Of a DNA stretch of 64,000 bases, positions 51,652 through 61,789 are shown piece after piece. Each line of letters opens with the position of its first letter. Position 1 is the stretch's first letter. The position numbers and the translations under genes are program-made. The notes under the pieces are model-generated. The model saw only the letters and a list, made by a program, of their open reading frames with translations. It had not been told where the DNA came from and ran no database searches. Source of the stretch: Epilithonimonas bovis DSM 19482 (GTDB lineage: Bacteria; Bacteroidota; Bacteroidia; Flavobacteriales; Weeksellaceae); the NCBI RefSeq assembly GCF_900108115.1, contig NZ_FTPU01000003.1:1-64000 (forward strand), read 5' to 3'.

Positions 51652-52881
51652 ATGTTTGACCTAGACCGCTGGCAGGAGATATTCAGTTCCATTCGCAGTA
51701 ATGTATTGCGGACGGTACTTTCCGGCTTTACGGTAGCTTTGGGATTATTTATCTTCATCGTTCTTTTTGGTATTGGTAATGGTCTCAATAATTCGTTTTC
51801 CAAAGCCTTTATGCGGGATGCTACCAATCTCATTATGATCTATGCCGGGAAAACAACAGTTCCTTATGCCGGATTGCAGTCCGACAGGCAGATATCGTTT
51901 AATAATTCAGATTTTGACGCGATACAGAAGGAAAGCGGAAAAAAAATGGAATATGGCTCACCCAGATATACGAGTAATATGCTTGTAAAATATGGCAACG
52001 AGAGTGGAAATTATCAGGTCAACGGCGTATTGGGTGATGAGAAATTCCTGGAAAACCGTACTATGATAGACGGCCGTTATATCAATGCAATGGATAATGA
52101 GCGCAAACAGAATGTAGCATCTATAGGTAGAATGGCCTGGCGCGATCTGATAAGAGACGGAAACCCCATTGGTAAAGATCTGGAAATCAACGGCACGATG
52201 TTCAAGGTTGTTGGCGTTTTTTCTGATCCCGGCGGAGATAACGACGAGAGGCATATTTCTATACCACTTTCTACGCTCCAGCAGATGAAGAAAAGCTCTG
52301 ATACCGTAAGTACCATTATGTTGTCTTATGATCAGACAATGACGCCCGACCAAGCTGTAAAATATGGTAACGAAATAGAAAAAACGGTGAGGAAAAGACA
52401 TAAAATTTCGCCGGATGACCAGCAGGGTATTTTTGTAAATAATAATGCCAGCAATACCAAGGATTCTTTTGCTTTCCTGTTTGTGATTACGGCTGTTGTA
52501 GGATTTATAGGTCTTGGGACGTTGTTGGCAGGGATTATCGGGATTAGCAATATTATGGTGTATATCGTAAAAGAAAGAACCAAAGAGATTGGCGTAAGAA
52601 AAGCGATTGGTGCTAAACCTGCCGGGATTGTCGCTCTGATTCTTCAGGAGAGTATTGTTATTACAGTAATCTCCGGATTGATAGGCGTTGGGCTTGGTGT
52701 TTTGGCGCTCAAATTAATAGGCAATAATCTGGAAGGTTATTTTATCACAGAACCTTCTGTTGGATGGGGACTGATCGCTGTGGCATTTTTCTGTCTGGTA
52801 ATTTCGGGGACTATCGCGGGGTTTGTGCCGGCTTACCGGGCATCCAAGATAAAACCTATTGAAGCACTGAGAGCAGAATAA
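51652..52881 (+). CDS. ABC transporter permease 1 (MacB periplasmic core plus FtsX domain)
   Basis: The 409-residue protein has one membrane segment at the N-terminus (VLRTVLSGFTVALGLFIFIV near 17-36), a periplasmic core domain (about 45-270), and three C-terminal segments with the FtsX signature VKERTKEIGVRKAIGAKPAG near 305 and IKPIEALRAE at the end. The ATPase lies in a separate gene, unlike MacB of enterobacteria. It is similar to the next permease, and the two may act as a heterodimer. Confidence 0.9.
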   Translation: MFDLDRWQEIFSSIRSNVLRTVLSGFTVALGLFIFIVLFGIGNGLNNSFSKAFMRDATNLIMIYAGKTTVPYAGLQSDRQISFNNSDFDAIQKESGKKMEYGSPRYTSNMLVKYGNESGNYQVNGVLGDEKFLENRTMIDGRYINAMDNERKQNVASIGRMAWRDLIRDGNPIGKDLEINGTMFKVVGVFSDPGGDNDERHISIPLSTLQQMKKSSDTVSTIMLSYDQTMTPDQAVKYGNEIEKTVRKRHKISPDDQQGIFVNNNASNTKDSFAFLFVITAVVGFIGLGTLLAGIIGISNIMVYIVKERTKEIGVRKAIGAKPAGIVALILQESIVITVISGLIGVGLGVLALKLIGNNLEGYFITEPSVGWGLIAVAFFCLVISGTIAGFVPAYRASKIKPIEALRAE

Positions 52882-52993
52882 TTATACGAGTTTAGGAGTC
52901 TGAGGATTGGCGAGTGAGAAAAGAAAGCTTATGAGTTTTCAAATTGTAGAAAATTAATAATATCAACCATTAATTATCATTAATAAATAAAAC

Positions 52994-54262
52994 GTGAACA
53001 TACTTTTTAAAAGAGATACCTGGCAGGAGATTTATTATTCCCTTCGGAATAATAAACTGAGGACCTTTCTTACAATGATAGGCGTGGGTTGGGGTATGTT
53101 CTTGTATGTTAGTCTTTTGGGAGCGGCAAAAGGGATGGAAAACGGATTCAATAAGTTGTTTTCAGGTTTTGCGACCAACTCTATTTTTCTTTGGCCACAA
53201 AAAACCAATATCCCGTATGAGGGTTTTCCCAAAGGGCGAACTATGAATCTTCATCTCAAGGACATTGATTATCTACAGAAAAAAATACCGGAAATCGATT
53301 ATATTTCGCCACAAAGTGTGAGAGGTAATTTTGGAACACCGGGCGATCAGATTTCCCGGAACGGTAAAAAAAACACCTATATGATTACCGGGGATTTCCC
53401 TGTCGGTAATCAGATTTCGCAGAAAAAATTGATTTTTGGACGTTACCTCAATGACCAGGACATCAGCCAGAAAAAAAATGTGATTGTCATAGGAGAAGAA
53501 GTTTACAAAAATTTGTTTGATGCTAAAAAGAACGAAAATCCCATTGGGAAATCTGTCAGTTTAAAAGGCGTTTTTTTTTCGGTAATTGGTGTCTTTCGGG
53601 TTAAAAAAGGTGGCGGAATGGAGAGTGACCGCTCAGCCTACATCCCATTTACAACCTATACAGGTTTGTATAACGAGGGTGATAAAGTTGGTTTTTTTGC
53701 CATTGTCGGCAAACCAAATGCCGATGTTGCCAGCATAGAAACCAAAGTGAAAGAGGAGTTGAAAAAAATCAACCATGTCTCGCCAGAGGATACCAATGCA
53801 TTTGGAAGTTTTAATGTGGGAAAAGAATTTAAAAAACTCACAGGATTCCTCTCCGGGATGCAGTTGCTGACGATTATTGTCGGGACACTGACGATTTTGG
53901 CAGGTGTTATCGCCATCTCAAATATCCTCTTGATCACCGTGAAAGAAAGAACCAAGGAAATAGGCATTAGAAGGGCTTTGGGAGCAAAACCGTCAGAGGT
54001 AAGAAATCAGATACTTTTAGAGAGTGTTGTGATTACTTTGTCTTCCGGATTGTTGGGTTTTTTGTCGGGGATTTTTTTGCTGATGATACTTAATATTGCG
54101 ACGATGAACAATGATGCTTTCCCATTTTATAATCCAACGGTAGATTACAGCAACGTGTTTACAGCCATGGGGATTATGATTGTACTGGGACTGCTTATCG
54201 GCCTGATCCCGGCGCAAAGAGCGGTGAAAATCCGTCCTATTGAGGCATTAAGAACTGAGTGA
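52994..54262 (+). CDS. ABC transporter permease 2 (MacB periplasmic core plus FtsX domain)
   Basis: The 422-residue protein starts with GTG (MNILFKRDTWQEIYYSLRNN, parallel to FDLDRWQEIFSSIRSN of permease 1). It has the same plan: N-terminal membrane segment, periplasmic core, and three C-terminal segments with VKERTKEIGIRRALGAKPSE and IRPIEALRTE. It appears to be an ancient duplicate of the gene before it. It probably pairs with permease 1 over an ATPase dimer. Confidence 0.9.
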   Translation: MNILFKRDTWQEIYYSLRNNKLRTFLTMIGVGWGMFLYVSLLGAAKGMENGFNKLFSGFATNSIFLWPQKTNIPYEGFPKGRTMNLHLKDIDYLQKKIPEIDYISPQSVRGNFGTPGDQISRNGKKNTYMITGDFPVGNQISQKKLIFGRYLNDQDISQKKNVIVIGEEVYKNLFDAKKNENPIGKSVSLKGVFFSVIGVFRVKKGGGMESDRSAYIPFTTYTGLYNEGDKVGFFAIVGKPNADVASIETKVKEELKKINHVSPEDTNAFGSFNVGKEFKKLTGFLSGMQLLTIIVGTLTILAGVIAISNILLITVKERTKEIGIRRALGAKPSEVRNQILLESVVITLSSGLLGFLSGIFLLMILNIATMNNDAFPFYNPTVDYSNVFTAMGIMIVLGLLIGLIPAQRAVKIRPIEALRTE

Positions 54263-54329
54263 TTAATAATCATAAAAATCATTGACTTTATATTGAGTCG
54301 TAAAAAATAACAAACTATATTTCTATATA

Positions 54330-55523
54330 ATGGAAAAAAAGAAATTTACATTCAAAAAGGCTGTTTCCATCGTTCTGGGGATTATTTTTGTCCTGGCGGT
54401 TGTCGGCGGAATCGGTTATCTCGTCAAATCCAATTCTAAGGAGAATGAAGTTTTCCTTACCAGAAAACCTAGTATCCAAAACCTGGATGATAAAGTAATG
54501 GCAACAGGTAAAATCGAGCCTCGGGAAGAGATCGAAATCAAACCTAATATCTCCGGAATTATCCAAAGCATTAATGTGGATGAAGGTGACAAAGTGGTGG
54601 CTGGCCAATTGTTGGCAACCATCAGGATTGTCCCCAATGTTACCGATGTTAACAATGCCACAATGAATGTAAACAATTCTCAAATCCAGTTGAGTAATGC
54701 CAAAATTAATGTTGACAATCAGCAAAAACAGTTTGCAATGCAGGAGAAGCTTTACAAGCAAGGTGTTATCTCTAAGCAGGAATATATCACTTCCCAACAG
54801 CAGTTGCAGACCACGTTACAGCAGCAGAAGCTGGCTGTTCAGCAACTGAATGCGGCTCAAAAACAATTACAAATTGTAAGAACAGGTGCTACGCCGGAAT
54901 TGCAAAGTATGGCAACAACCCAGATCCGTGCAAAAGCTGCCGGGACCGTTCTGGAAATCCCTGTGAAAGTTGGTAGCCAGGTGATTGAGGCTAATGCCTT
55001 CAACGCAGGGACAACGATTTGTTCTATTGCCGACCTTAATTCATTAATCTTCAAAGGTGATATAGATGAAGCCCAGGCCGGAAAACTGAAACAGGGGATG
55101 GAGATGAATGTGGTTATTGGTGCGTTGCAAAACAAAACCTTCCCGGGTAAACTGACTTTGATTGCACCAAAAGGAACCGAGGAAAGCGGAACGATAAAAT
55201 TTGCGGTAGAAGGTGATGTTTACAATAAAACCGGAGAATATATTCGCGCGGGTTTCAGTGCAAACGGGGAAATCTTATTAAGTTCTCAGAAAAATGCATT
55301 GCTTCTGGATGAGTCGCTCATCCAATACGAGAAAGGGAATAACAAAGCTTTTGTAGAAGTAAAACAGCCTAATGGCAGCTTCAAAAAAGTGTATGTAAAA
55401 CTGGGTGCAAGTGACGGTATCAACGTTCAGGTTTTGTCAGGCATTGATAAAAATGCAGAGGTTAAAGTCTGGAACCCGTCTGATAAAGACAAGGAGGAGC
55501 TGAAAGACGCACAAAAAAAATAG
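54330..55523 (+). CDS. Periplasmic adaptor (MacA/HlyD family)
   Basis: The 397-residue protein has an N-terminal membrane anchor (about 10-29), a split biotinyl-lipoyl domain (VMATGKIEPREEIEIKPNIS and later IRAKAAGTVLEIPVKVGSQV), an alpha-helical hairpin between them (about 110-175, Gln-rich coiled coil) that docks on TolC, and beta-barrel/membrane-proximal parts (ITLIAPKGTEES not exact; here LTLIAPKGTEESG). It links the ABC permeases to the TolC channel across the periplasm. Last gene of the operon. Confidence 0.9.
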   Translation: MEKKKFTFKKAVSIVLGIIFVLAVVGGIGYLVKSNSKENEVFLTRKPSIQNLDDKVMATGKIEPREEIEIKPNISGIIQSINVDEGDKVVAGQLLATIRIVPNVTDVNNATMNVNNSQIQLSNAKINVDNQQKQFAMQEKLYKQGVISKQEYITSQQQLQTTLQQQKLAVQQLNAAQKQLQIVRTGATPELQSMATTQIRAKAAGTVLEIPVKVGSQVIEANAFNAGTTICSIADLNSLIFKGDIDEAQAGKLKQGMEMNVVIGALQNKTFPGKLTLIAPKGTEESGTIKFAVEGDVYNKTGEYIRAGFSANGEILLSSQKNALLLDESLIQYEKGNNKAFVEVKQPNGSFKKVYVKLGASDGINVQVLSGIDKNAEVKVWNPSDKDKEELKDAQKK

Positions 55524-55550
55524 ACCTTTAAGTTATAATTGTTAAAAAGG

Positions 55551-55578
55551 AAATGGCTGCAAAATTTTGCAGCCATTT
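55551..55578. terminator. Bidirectional terminator
   Basis: AAATGGCTGCAAAA is followed at once by its inverse complement TTTTGCAGCCATTT, a perfect 28-base palindrome between converging genes. Confidence 0.85.
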
Positions 55579-55601
55579 CTTATGTTTGGAAACCTTTGAT
55601 A

Positions 55602-58181
55602 TTACATTGGCCCTTGTTGTTCATCACCATTATCGTTGGCGTTGATGTCTTTTTTACGTTTTGGCTGGTCGATCTTTTCACCCTGTTTGAATCTGTAGGT
55701 TAAAGAGATGGAAGCCTGTCTCGGTTGCCATTGCATGTAAGAATCTCGTGTACTATTGGCTGTATAGGTTGTCGCACGCATAGATCTGGTGTTGAAGATA
55801 TCCTGAATGTTAAAAGCAATGGTTCCATTGCCATTCCAAATTGTTTTGGATGCTCCAAAATTAACAGCATACATATCTTTCCTGTTCTGGTAATCGGTTT
55901 TTTGCCCGCCTCTGTAAAAACCTTGCAATTGGAGATTTAAAGTTTTATCAATTTTGAATGTAGAAGTTAGTCTAGATCTCGTAGAGATCCCATTTCCACT
56001 AAAGTTAGCTGTTGCTGTAATTGGATTTCCTAATACATCTAGCGTCTCATAAGGTGTGCTACCTTTTATATTGTACCCGAAGACGTCTACATTCCCCATA
56101 AATTTTAGCCAACTGGTAGCATCCCAATTAAAGTTAAGGTCTAACCCATACTTATCTTCAGTACCTAGGTTAATAGGTTTTGTGTGGAATTCTATTCTTT
56201 TACCGGTTTGTTGTATGCCGTTCTCATCAAAATATTCAAAATTTATGGCTTTATTATAAACCAACATCTTGGTGTCATCAGTTTCGTGCTTGAAGTACAA
56301 TGTAGGGTTGATAGTAAATTTCTTTTTAGAAATACTGTAACCTAATTCGTAAGAATCTTCATAAGACGGATTCAGGTCGATGTTTCCATCAAATATATTC
56401 TGGTTATCACTGTAACTAGGATTTGGAATAAGGAAAAAACCTCTTGGCCGATCGATTCTTCTCGTGTAGTTAAGGAGTAGCTGATTGTCCTTTGCAAATT
56501 CGTAGCTTAAAAAGACACTTGGGAAAAGATTGTTGTAGTTTTTCTTCTTATTATCGATCGAATTTGTTCCTGCCAGATTGTGGTAATCGATTGTTACATT
56601 AGACTGTTCATCACGCAAACCAATTTGGTAGCCAACTTTTCCAATCTTACTCTTAAACTGAACATAGAAGGCATTGAAAAGTTCTTTATAATTAGCATCA
56701 AAAGTGTACAGTCCCAAATATTGTAAAGCAGGATTTACTGCAGTACTTTCCTGCACATTATTATCGTAGTTATTATTATTGGAGTCTAGTCTGTATCCAG
56801 CCTCCAGTTTGGAAACTTCTCCAATTGGTAATTCATAATCTGCTTTCAGAACAATATTCTTATTCAGGGTTTTCTGATTGATAATATTCTCAAGCGATGT
56901 TACATCACTGTAATTATCATATTCCTTTATGTTCGAATTATTATTAGAACGGTTTCTCTGTAAACTTAAAGATAATGAAAGATTTTGACCTTTATTATCG
57001 AATTTATGATCCAAACCAAAATCTCCCTGAAATGCTAGGTTATTAATGGTTCCCAAGTTTTTACGAAGCGTATGTGTGTTGTCTGTATTTAGTAAAATAT
57101 AATCATAGTCAATATTACCAGTGTTTTGGCTGTCAAAAGTCCTCACTGTTCCGGAGGCATTTACCGATGTTTTTTCAGAAATGTCATAAACAATTCCTGC
57201 GGAGGCATTATAATTATCCGTTTTGTTATTAATTTCCGAATTCTGATGAGATTCTATTTGGTCACCTATTTTGGATGCATTATTGTAATAATTATCATTA
57301 CGGTTTGTGTTTTTGCTTTCTCGGTAACCACCACCACCATTCAGAAACCAGGTGAAGTTACCTTTTCTCCAGCTCAGGTTGGTGTTGAGGTTGGTTTGGG
57401 GTAGGTATCCTAAAGTCCCGATAACGCTACCATTAAAACCTGTTTTTTTATTTTTCTTGAGGATGATATTAAGAATACCAGCAGTTCCGCTTGCCTCAAA
57501 CTTAGAAGAAGGATTAGTGATTACCTCAATTTTTTCAATCTGATCTGCAGGAATACTTTGCAAGGCATTGGCACCATCATCTATCCCAAGTAGGGCAGAA
57601 GGTTTACCATTAATCAAAAATCTTACATTGGAGCTTCCTCTCATAGATACAGTTCCGTCTGTGTCCACAGAGACAGAAGGCACATTGGTAAGGACATCCT
57701 GCAGGCTTCCGCCTTTGCTAACTAAGTCCTGTGAAGGGTCGTAAGTTTTTTTATCAAGTTCTACTTTGTACGGTTTGGTTGAGGTAGCTGTAATTACAAC
57801 ACCTTGGATATCTGTCGTATTGGTCAGGTTGGCTTTCCCTTCGGAGATGATAATGAAAGGTGCAATAGCTCCGGCCTTTTCTACATTCACGGTCTGCGTG
57901 AATTTTTTATAATCTACAGCCTCGATGCTGACTTCGTAATTGCCGGGCGCAAGTTCCAGCTTGTAGCTGCCGTCTGCATCAGCTAGTACAGCATCGCTCA
58001 GTTGGCTGTTCTGTTGGTTTTTAAAAGTGATGGATGCATAACCTACACCTCCATTTGTATCTTGCACGTTTCCAGAAATATTGACTTTTTGCTGCGCCAT
58101 TATAAAGCTGGCAGCACCAATGGTCAGTGCGAGACCAAAGATTTTTTTCTGAAATACGTTAACAATTTCCGTTCGTTCCAT
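55602..58181 (-). CDS. Outer membrane beta-barrel receptor (CarboxypepD-reg plus OMP_b-brl_3 type)
   Basis: The 859-residue protein has a signal-type segment (FGLALTIGAASFIMAQ), a carboxypeptidase-regulatory-like domain (about 35-110), a plug-like domain (DVLTNVPSVSVDTDGTVSMR and NPSSKFEASGTAGILNIILK near 170-240) and a long beta-barrel ending SISLTYRFKQGEK with a charged Asp/Asn tail. It is a TonB-receptor relative of the OMP_b-brl_3 group, whose substrate is usually unknown. It starts 28 bases after mltG on the same strand and might be co-transcribed with it. Confidence 0.88.
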   Translation of the reverse strand: MERTEIVNVFQKKIFGLALTIGAASFIMAQQKVNISGNVQDTNGGVGYASITFKNQQNSQLSDAVLADADGSYKLELAPGNYEVSIEAVDYKKFTQTVNVEKAGAIAPFIIISEGKANLTNTTDIQGVVITATSTKPYKVELDKKTYDPSQDLVSKGGSLQDVLTNVPSVSVDTDGTVSMRGSSNVRFLINGKPSALLGIDDGANALQSIPADQIEKIEVITNPSSKFEASGTAGILNIILKKNKKTGFNGSVIGTLGYLPQTNLNTNLSWRKGNFTWFLNGGGGYRESKNTNRNDNYYNNASKIGDQIESHQNSEINNKTDNYNASAGIVYDISEKTSVNASGTVRTFDSQNTGNIDYDYILLNTDNTHTLRKNLGTINNLAFQGDFGLDHKFDNKGQNLSLSLSLQRNRSNNNSNIKEYDNYSDVTSLENIINQKTLNKNIVLKADYELPIGEVSKLEAGYRLDSNNNNYDNNVQESTAVNPALQYLGLYTFDANYKELFNAFYVQFKSKIGKVGYQIGLRDEQSNVTIDYHNLAGTNSIDNKKKNYNNLFPSVFLSYEFAKDNQLLLNYTRRIDRPRGFFLIPNPSYSDNQNIFDGNIDLNPSYEDSYELGYSISKKKFTINPTLYFKHETDDTKMLVYNKAINFEYFDENGIQQTGKRIEFHTKPINLGTEDKYGLDLNFNWDATSWLKFMGNVDVFGYNIKGSTPYETLDVLGNPITATANFSGNGISTRSRLTSTFKIDKTLNLQLQGFYRGGQKTDYQNRKDMYAVNFGASKTIWNGNGTIAFNIQDIFNTRSMRATTYTANSTRDSYMQWQPRQASISLTYRFKQGEKIDQPKRKKDINANDNGDEQQGPM

Positions 58182-58209
58182 TATTTTTTAAATTTTCGTT
58201 TCGTTCTTT

Positions 58210-59235
58210 TTATTTTATCTGACGGCTGTTCAGCCAATCTTGGTAAGCCTTGGCATTGCTGGCATGCTGCGCATCATTATCTGTAAACTTATGATAACCA
58301 AATTTCGAAGGATCAGCACACATATAGATATAGTTGTTTTTTTCGGCGTCCAGGACAGCGTTCAAAGAGTTTTTGTCAACAATACAGATCGGCCCCGGCG
58401 GAATGCCTTTGTTAGCGTAAGTGTTGTAAGGCGACGGCTCTTTAAGGTCTTTGAAATAGACTCTTTTGATTTGCTTGGTAAAATTGCTGGCTTTGCTTAC
58501 GGCATAGATAACGGTTGGGTCACTTTGCAGTTTCATCCCTTTTCGGTAACGGTTGATGTATAAACCTGCGATTGTTCTCTGTTCATCGGGTTTTCCCCCA
58601 GATTCTTTATAAACAATCGATGCCAATGCATAGATTTGATCTCTGGTTAACCCGGACTGTTTTTCTTTTGTGATCCTCTCTGCTGTCCAAAAATCTTTGT
58701 AATCGTTATCAAATTTTTCAAAAAATTCTTTTGGTGTTACAGTCCAGAAAAAATCATAAGTGTTATTGAAAAAATATTTCTTGAGATCCTCTGCATTTTT
58801 ATAACCTCTGCTGATGGCGATCTCATCCAACTTTTGGATAAACGTGGCCGAATCTGTCTCCGTCTTTTTGCTCACTCTGCCAATCATCTGATAGACATCA
58901 TCAAAATCTTTGATGCGGAAAGAATTGGGTGTCTGATTACCGGCAAGGATCATATTGGTGATTTCGCGGTTATTCATTCCGCGTTTCAGTTCGTATCGGC
59001 CGGGTTTGAAGTTGTCTTTCAGGTCTTTATCATCAGCAATACTTAGAAAGTTGTCTTTGTTTTTGATGAATGGTGTGATAGAATCCAGGATTTGCTTATA
59101 ACCCGCTTTATGAGGTATAAGGACAAAACCTTCTTTTGCTACATTGTTACCAAGATATTTATTATAAAACCTGAATCCGAAAAATCCGAGGATAACGATT
59201 ATAATGATAAATATGACAGGAATTATTTTTTTCAT
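58210..59235 (-). CDS. mltG: Endolytic murein transglycosylase MltG (YceG-like)
   Basis: The 341-residue protein has an N-terminal membrane anchor (MKKIIPVIFIIIIVILGFFG), a LysM-like part (about 35-110) and a catalytic YceG domain with ALASIVYKESGGKPDEQRTI (catalytic Glu in YKESG near 212), YINRYRKGMKLQSDPTVIYA and NTYANKGIPPGPICI, ending with YMCADPSKFGYHKFTDN. It cuts nascent glycan strands and sets chain length. The start is 6 bases after the dapF stop. Confidence 0.93.
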   Translation of the reverse strand: MKKIIPVIFIIIIVILGFFGFRFYNKYLGNNVAKEGFVLIPHKAGYKQILDSITPFIKNKDNFLSIADDKDLKDNFKPGRYELKRGMNNREITNMILAGNQTPNSFRIKDFDDVYQMIGRVSKKTETDSATFIQKLDEIAISRGYKNAEDLKKYFFNNTYDFFWTVTPKEFFEKFDNDYKDFWTAERITKEKQSGLTRDQIYALASIVYKESGGKPDEQRTIAGLYINRYRKGMKLQSDPTVIYAVSKASNFTKQIKRVYFKDLKEPSPYNTYANKGIPPGPICIVDKNSLNAVLDAEKNNYIYMCADPSKFGYHKFTDNDAQHASNAKAYQDWLNSRQIK

Positions 59236-59241
59236 AATTTT

Positions 59242-60021
59242 TTAAAATGTCAGGCTTTTTATGTTGATTTCTCCTTCAAAAACCTGATTGGCAGGGCCTT
59301 CCAGCCAGATGTTACGGAATCCTTCACCCTCTTTTTCGGCGTATACTTTCAGCCGGCCACCTTTGACTTTTATTCCAACAGATGTTTGATTATTATTTTG
59401 CATAAAAGTTAAAGCAGCCGCCGTTACGCCAGTGCCGCAGCTGTACGTTTCATCTTCTACGCCACGCTCATAAGTTCTTACAAAAAGTTCTTTTTCGGAT
59501 ATCACTTGTACAAAGTTAACATTGATGCCATCTTTTCTATAAGTGTCAGAATTTCTGATTTTGTTACCATTTCTATAAACATCATAGTTGCTAACATCAT
59601 CTACATATTGTATAAAATGAGGTGAACCAGTGTTCAAAACATAACTGTCTCCGTCCTTGGAAATGGAGGCAACATCTCCCATTTTTAGTTTAACTATGCC
59701 GTTATTAATTTCAGCTTCGTGGAGACCATCAATGGCGGAAAAAGTGGTTTTGTCTTCTATAATCCGTAGGAAATGGGCAAAAGCTACAGAACATCTCGCG
59801 CCATTACCACAAAAACTTTTTGATCCGTCGGAATTGTAATAATCCACTTCAAAATCTACACCTTGTGCTGTATTAATTTTGATAAGGCCATCTGCACCAA
59901 TCCCAAACCTGCGGTCACAAAGCTTTTGTATTGTTTCATTAGAAAGATCGTCCCATTCGCCCAAACGGTTGTCTATCATTACAAAATCATTGCCTGTTCC
60001 CTGGTATTTATAAAATTTCAT
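59242..60021 (-). CDS. dapF: Diaminopimelate epimerase
   Basis: The 259-residue enzyme converts LL- to meso-diaminopimelate for peptidoglycan and lysine. The two active-site Cys are in FCGNGARCS near 73 and YSCGTGVTAA near 200. It begins MKFYKYQGTGNDFVMIDNRL, the usual start. With mltG 6 bases downstream it forms a wall-synthesis pair. Confidence 0.96.
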   Translation of the reverse strand: MKFYKYQGTGNDFVMIDNRLGEWDDLSNETIQKLCDRRFGIGADGLIKINTAQGVDFEVDYYNSDGSKSFCGNGARCSVAFAHFLRIIEDKTTFSAIDGLHEAEINNGIVKLKMGDVASISKDGDSYVLNTGSPHFIQYVDDVSNYDVYRNGNKIRNSDTYRKDGINVNFVQVISEKELFVRTYERGVEDETYSCGTGVTAAALTFMQNNNQTSVGIKVKGGRLKVYAEKEGEGFRNIWLEGPANQVFEGEINIKSLTF

Positions 60022-60189
60022 GAGTTACTAATCTGATTTTTAATTAATTAATGATTCTCTTGCTGCAAAAATCAAGCCTGTAAAATTAGTCAATTTATAA
60101 GGATTGCAATCTTGATATTTGTTATTTAAAATCAATCTAAATCTCTGATTGTTATTAACCGGCTTGATAGAATTTCTCAATTCCGGCGT

Positions 60190-60222
60190 TTGGATTTATT
60201 TTAATATTATTATTTATCTTTG
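60190..60222 (+). promoter_or_regulatory. Promoter of the sigma factor gene
   Basis: TTG at 60190-60192, a 22 bp spacer and TATCTTTG at 60215-60222. The -7 box covers the alternative TTG start at 60220, so translation more likely begins at the ATG at 60235 with a very short leader. Confidence 0.7.
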
Positions 60223-60234
60223 TCTATTGAAAAA

Positions 60235-60792
60235 ATGAAAGAAGATCAACTCCTTGCTCTTATCTTAAAGGCCAGAGAAAAAAATCAAAAGGCTCAGACA
60301 CAACTCATTAATCTATTTTGGGTGGATGTTTTTTCTTTTGTGATGAACAGGGTAAAAGATGAGAATGATGCGGATGAAATTACAGTTTCTGTATTTTCAA
60401 AAGTACTCAACAAGCTTGATCTTTTTGATCCCAATTTTCAGTTCAAAACCTGGATACTCACGATTGCACAGAATACGATCATCGATTTCTGGAGAAAAAA
60501 AAGCCGGGAAAACGAAGATGCAAGTGCTGAGTTGCACAACCACAAAAATGATTTTGCAAGATCTCCGGAAGAATTATTGATTTCTGAAGAAGACCAGCAA
60601 AAAATTATTAAGATAATAGAAACAATGGATGCTAAAAATCAGGATATCATCCGCCTGAGGTTTTTTGAAGAAAAAAGCATCAAAGAAATTGCAGAAGAAC
60701 TTAATCTCTCGGTTGCCAATGCAAAAGTGAGAATCATGAGAGCCAAAAAAATCCTGGCAGAACTTTTAAAAGAAGATGAAACGGATTTTTAA
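60235..60792 (+). CDS. ECF-type RNA polymerase sigma factor
   Basis: The 185-residue protein (from the ATG at 60235) has region 2 (about 20-85: FVMNRVKDENDADEITVSVF with ISVF-like core binding and FQFKTWILTIAQNTIIDFWR for -10 recognition) and region 4 (about 120-175: RLRFFEEKSIKEIAEELNLS and VANAKVRIMRAKKILAELL). No anti-sigma gene is adjacent. lipA lies 79 bases downstream in the same direction. The signal it serves is unknown. Confidence 0.9.
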   Translation: MKEDQLLALILKAREKNQKAQTQLINLFWVDVFSFVMNRVKDENDADEITVSVFSKVLNKLDLFDPNFQFKTWILTIAQNTIIDFWRKKSRENEDASAELHNHKNDFARSPEELLISEEDQQKIIKIIETMDAKNQDIIRLRFFEEKSIKEIAEELNLSVANAKVRIMRAKKILAELLKEDETDF

Positions 60793-60871
60793 AACGAATT
60801 AGAATAAGATGTTCGCAGCTGTTGGTTTGCAAGGAAACCTAACACAAGGATAAAAAATCTTAAACCGAGTA

Positions 60872-61729
60872 ATGGAAGAAACAATTGTATCACAAAAACC
60901 CAAATGGATACGCGTAAAATTACCAACTGGTAAAAATTACCGTGAACTGAGAAATTTGGTAGACAAATATAAACTCAACACCATTTGCCAAAGCGGAAGC
61001 TGCCCCAATATGGGCGAGTGCTGGGGCGAGGGAACAGCCACCTTTATGATCTTAGGAAACGTGTGTACACGCTCTTGTGGATTTTGTGGCGTAAAGACCG
61101 GAAAACCCGAGAATGTCAACTGGGACGAGCCGGAAAAGGTAGCCCGGTCTATCAAATTAATGAAAATTAAACATGCTGTTTTAACATCCGTTGACAGAGA
61201 TGACCTCAAAGATATGGGCTCTATCCTGTGGGCAGAAACGGTGAATGCCGTGCGCAGGATTTCTCCCGGAACTACGATGGAAACGCTGATTCCCGATTTT
61301 CAGGGGATTACAAAACATCTGGACAGGATGATAGACGCAGCGCCGGAAGTGATCTCTCATAATATGGAAACTGTGAAACGGCTTACAAGAGAAGTAAGAA
61401 TCCAGGCCAAGTACGAGCGAAGTTTAGACGTTCTCAGATACCTGAAAGAAGCCGGGCAAAACCGCACCAAAACCGGTGTCATGTTGGGCTTGGGCGAAAC
61501 TAAAGATGAGGTTTTCCAAACGATTGAAGATATCAGGAACGCGAATGTGGACGTGATCACGCTGGGGCAATATTTGCAGCCCACCAAAAAGCATCTGCCT
61601 GTGAAAAGTTTTATTACACCAGAGGAGTTTGATGAATTTGGTGAGTTTGCGCGCAATTTAGGTTTTCGACACGTAGAAAGTTCTCCATTGGTGAGAAGTT
61701 CTTACCACGCAGAGAAGCATATCCATTAA
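60872..61729 (+). CDS. lipA: Lipoyl synthase
   Basis: The 285-residue radical-SAM enzyme inserts sulfur at C6 and C8 of octanoyl groups on carrier proteins. It has the auxiliary cluster motif [12 protein letters not shown] (CX4CX5C), the radical-SAM motif CTRSCGFC, and the C-terminal RSSYHAEKH with the Ser ligand. Length and spacing are normal. It follows the sigma gene and ends before a terminator. Confidence 0.97.
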   Translation: MEETIVSQKPKWIRVKLPTGKNYRELRNLVDKYKLNTICQSGSCPNMGECWGEGTATFMILGNVCTRSCGFCGVKTGKPENVNWDEPEKVARSIKLMKIKHAVLTSVDRDDLKDMGSILWAETVNAVRRISPGTTMETLIPDFQGITKHLDRMIDAAPEVISHNMETVKRLTREVRIQAKYERSLDVLRYLKEAGQNRTKTGVMLGLGETKDEVFQTIEDIRNANVDVITLGQYLQPTKKHLPVKSFITPEEFDEFGEFARNLGFRHVESSPLVRSSYHAEKHIH

Positions 61730-61756
61730 TTATTATTGAATTTCAAATATTTATAA

Positions 61757-61789
61757 AAAGTCGGAGGGTTTTAACTTCCGGCTTTTTTA
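61757..61789 (+). terminator. Terminator of lipA
   Basis: AAGTCGGAGG pairs with CTTCCGGCTT (G-T pairs allowed), followed by T residues. Confidence 0.75.
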
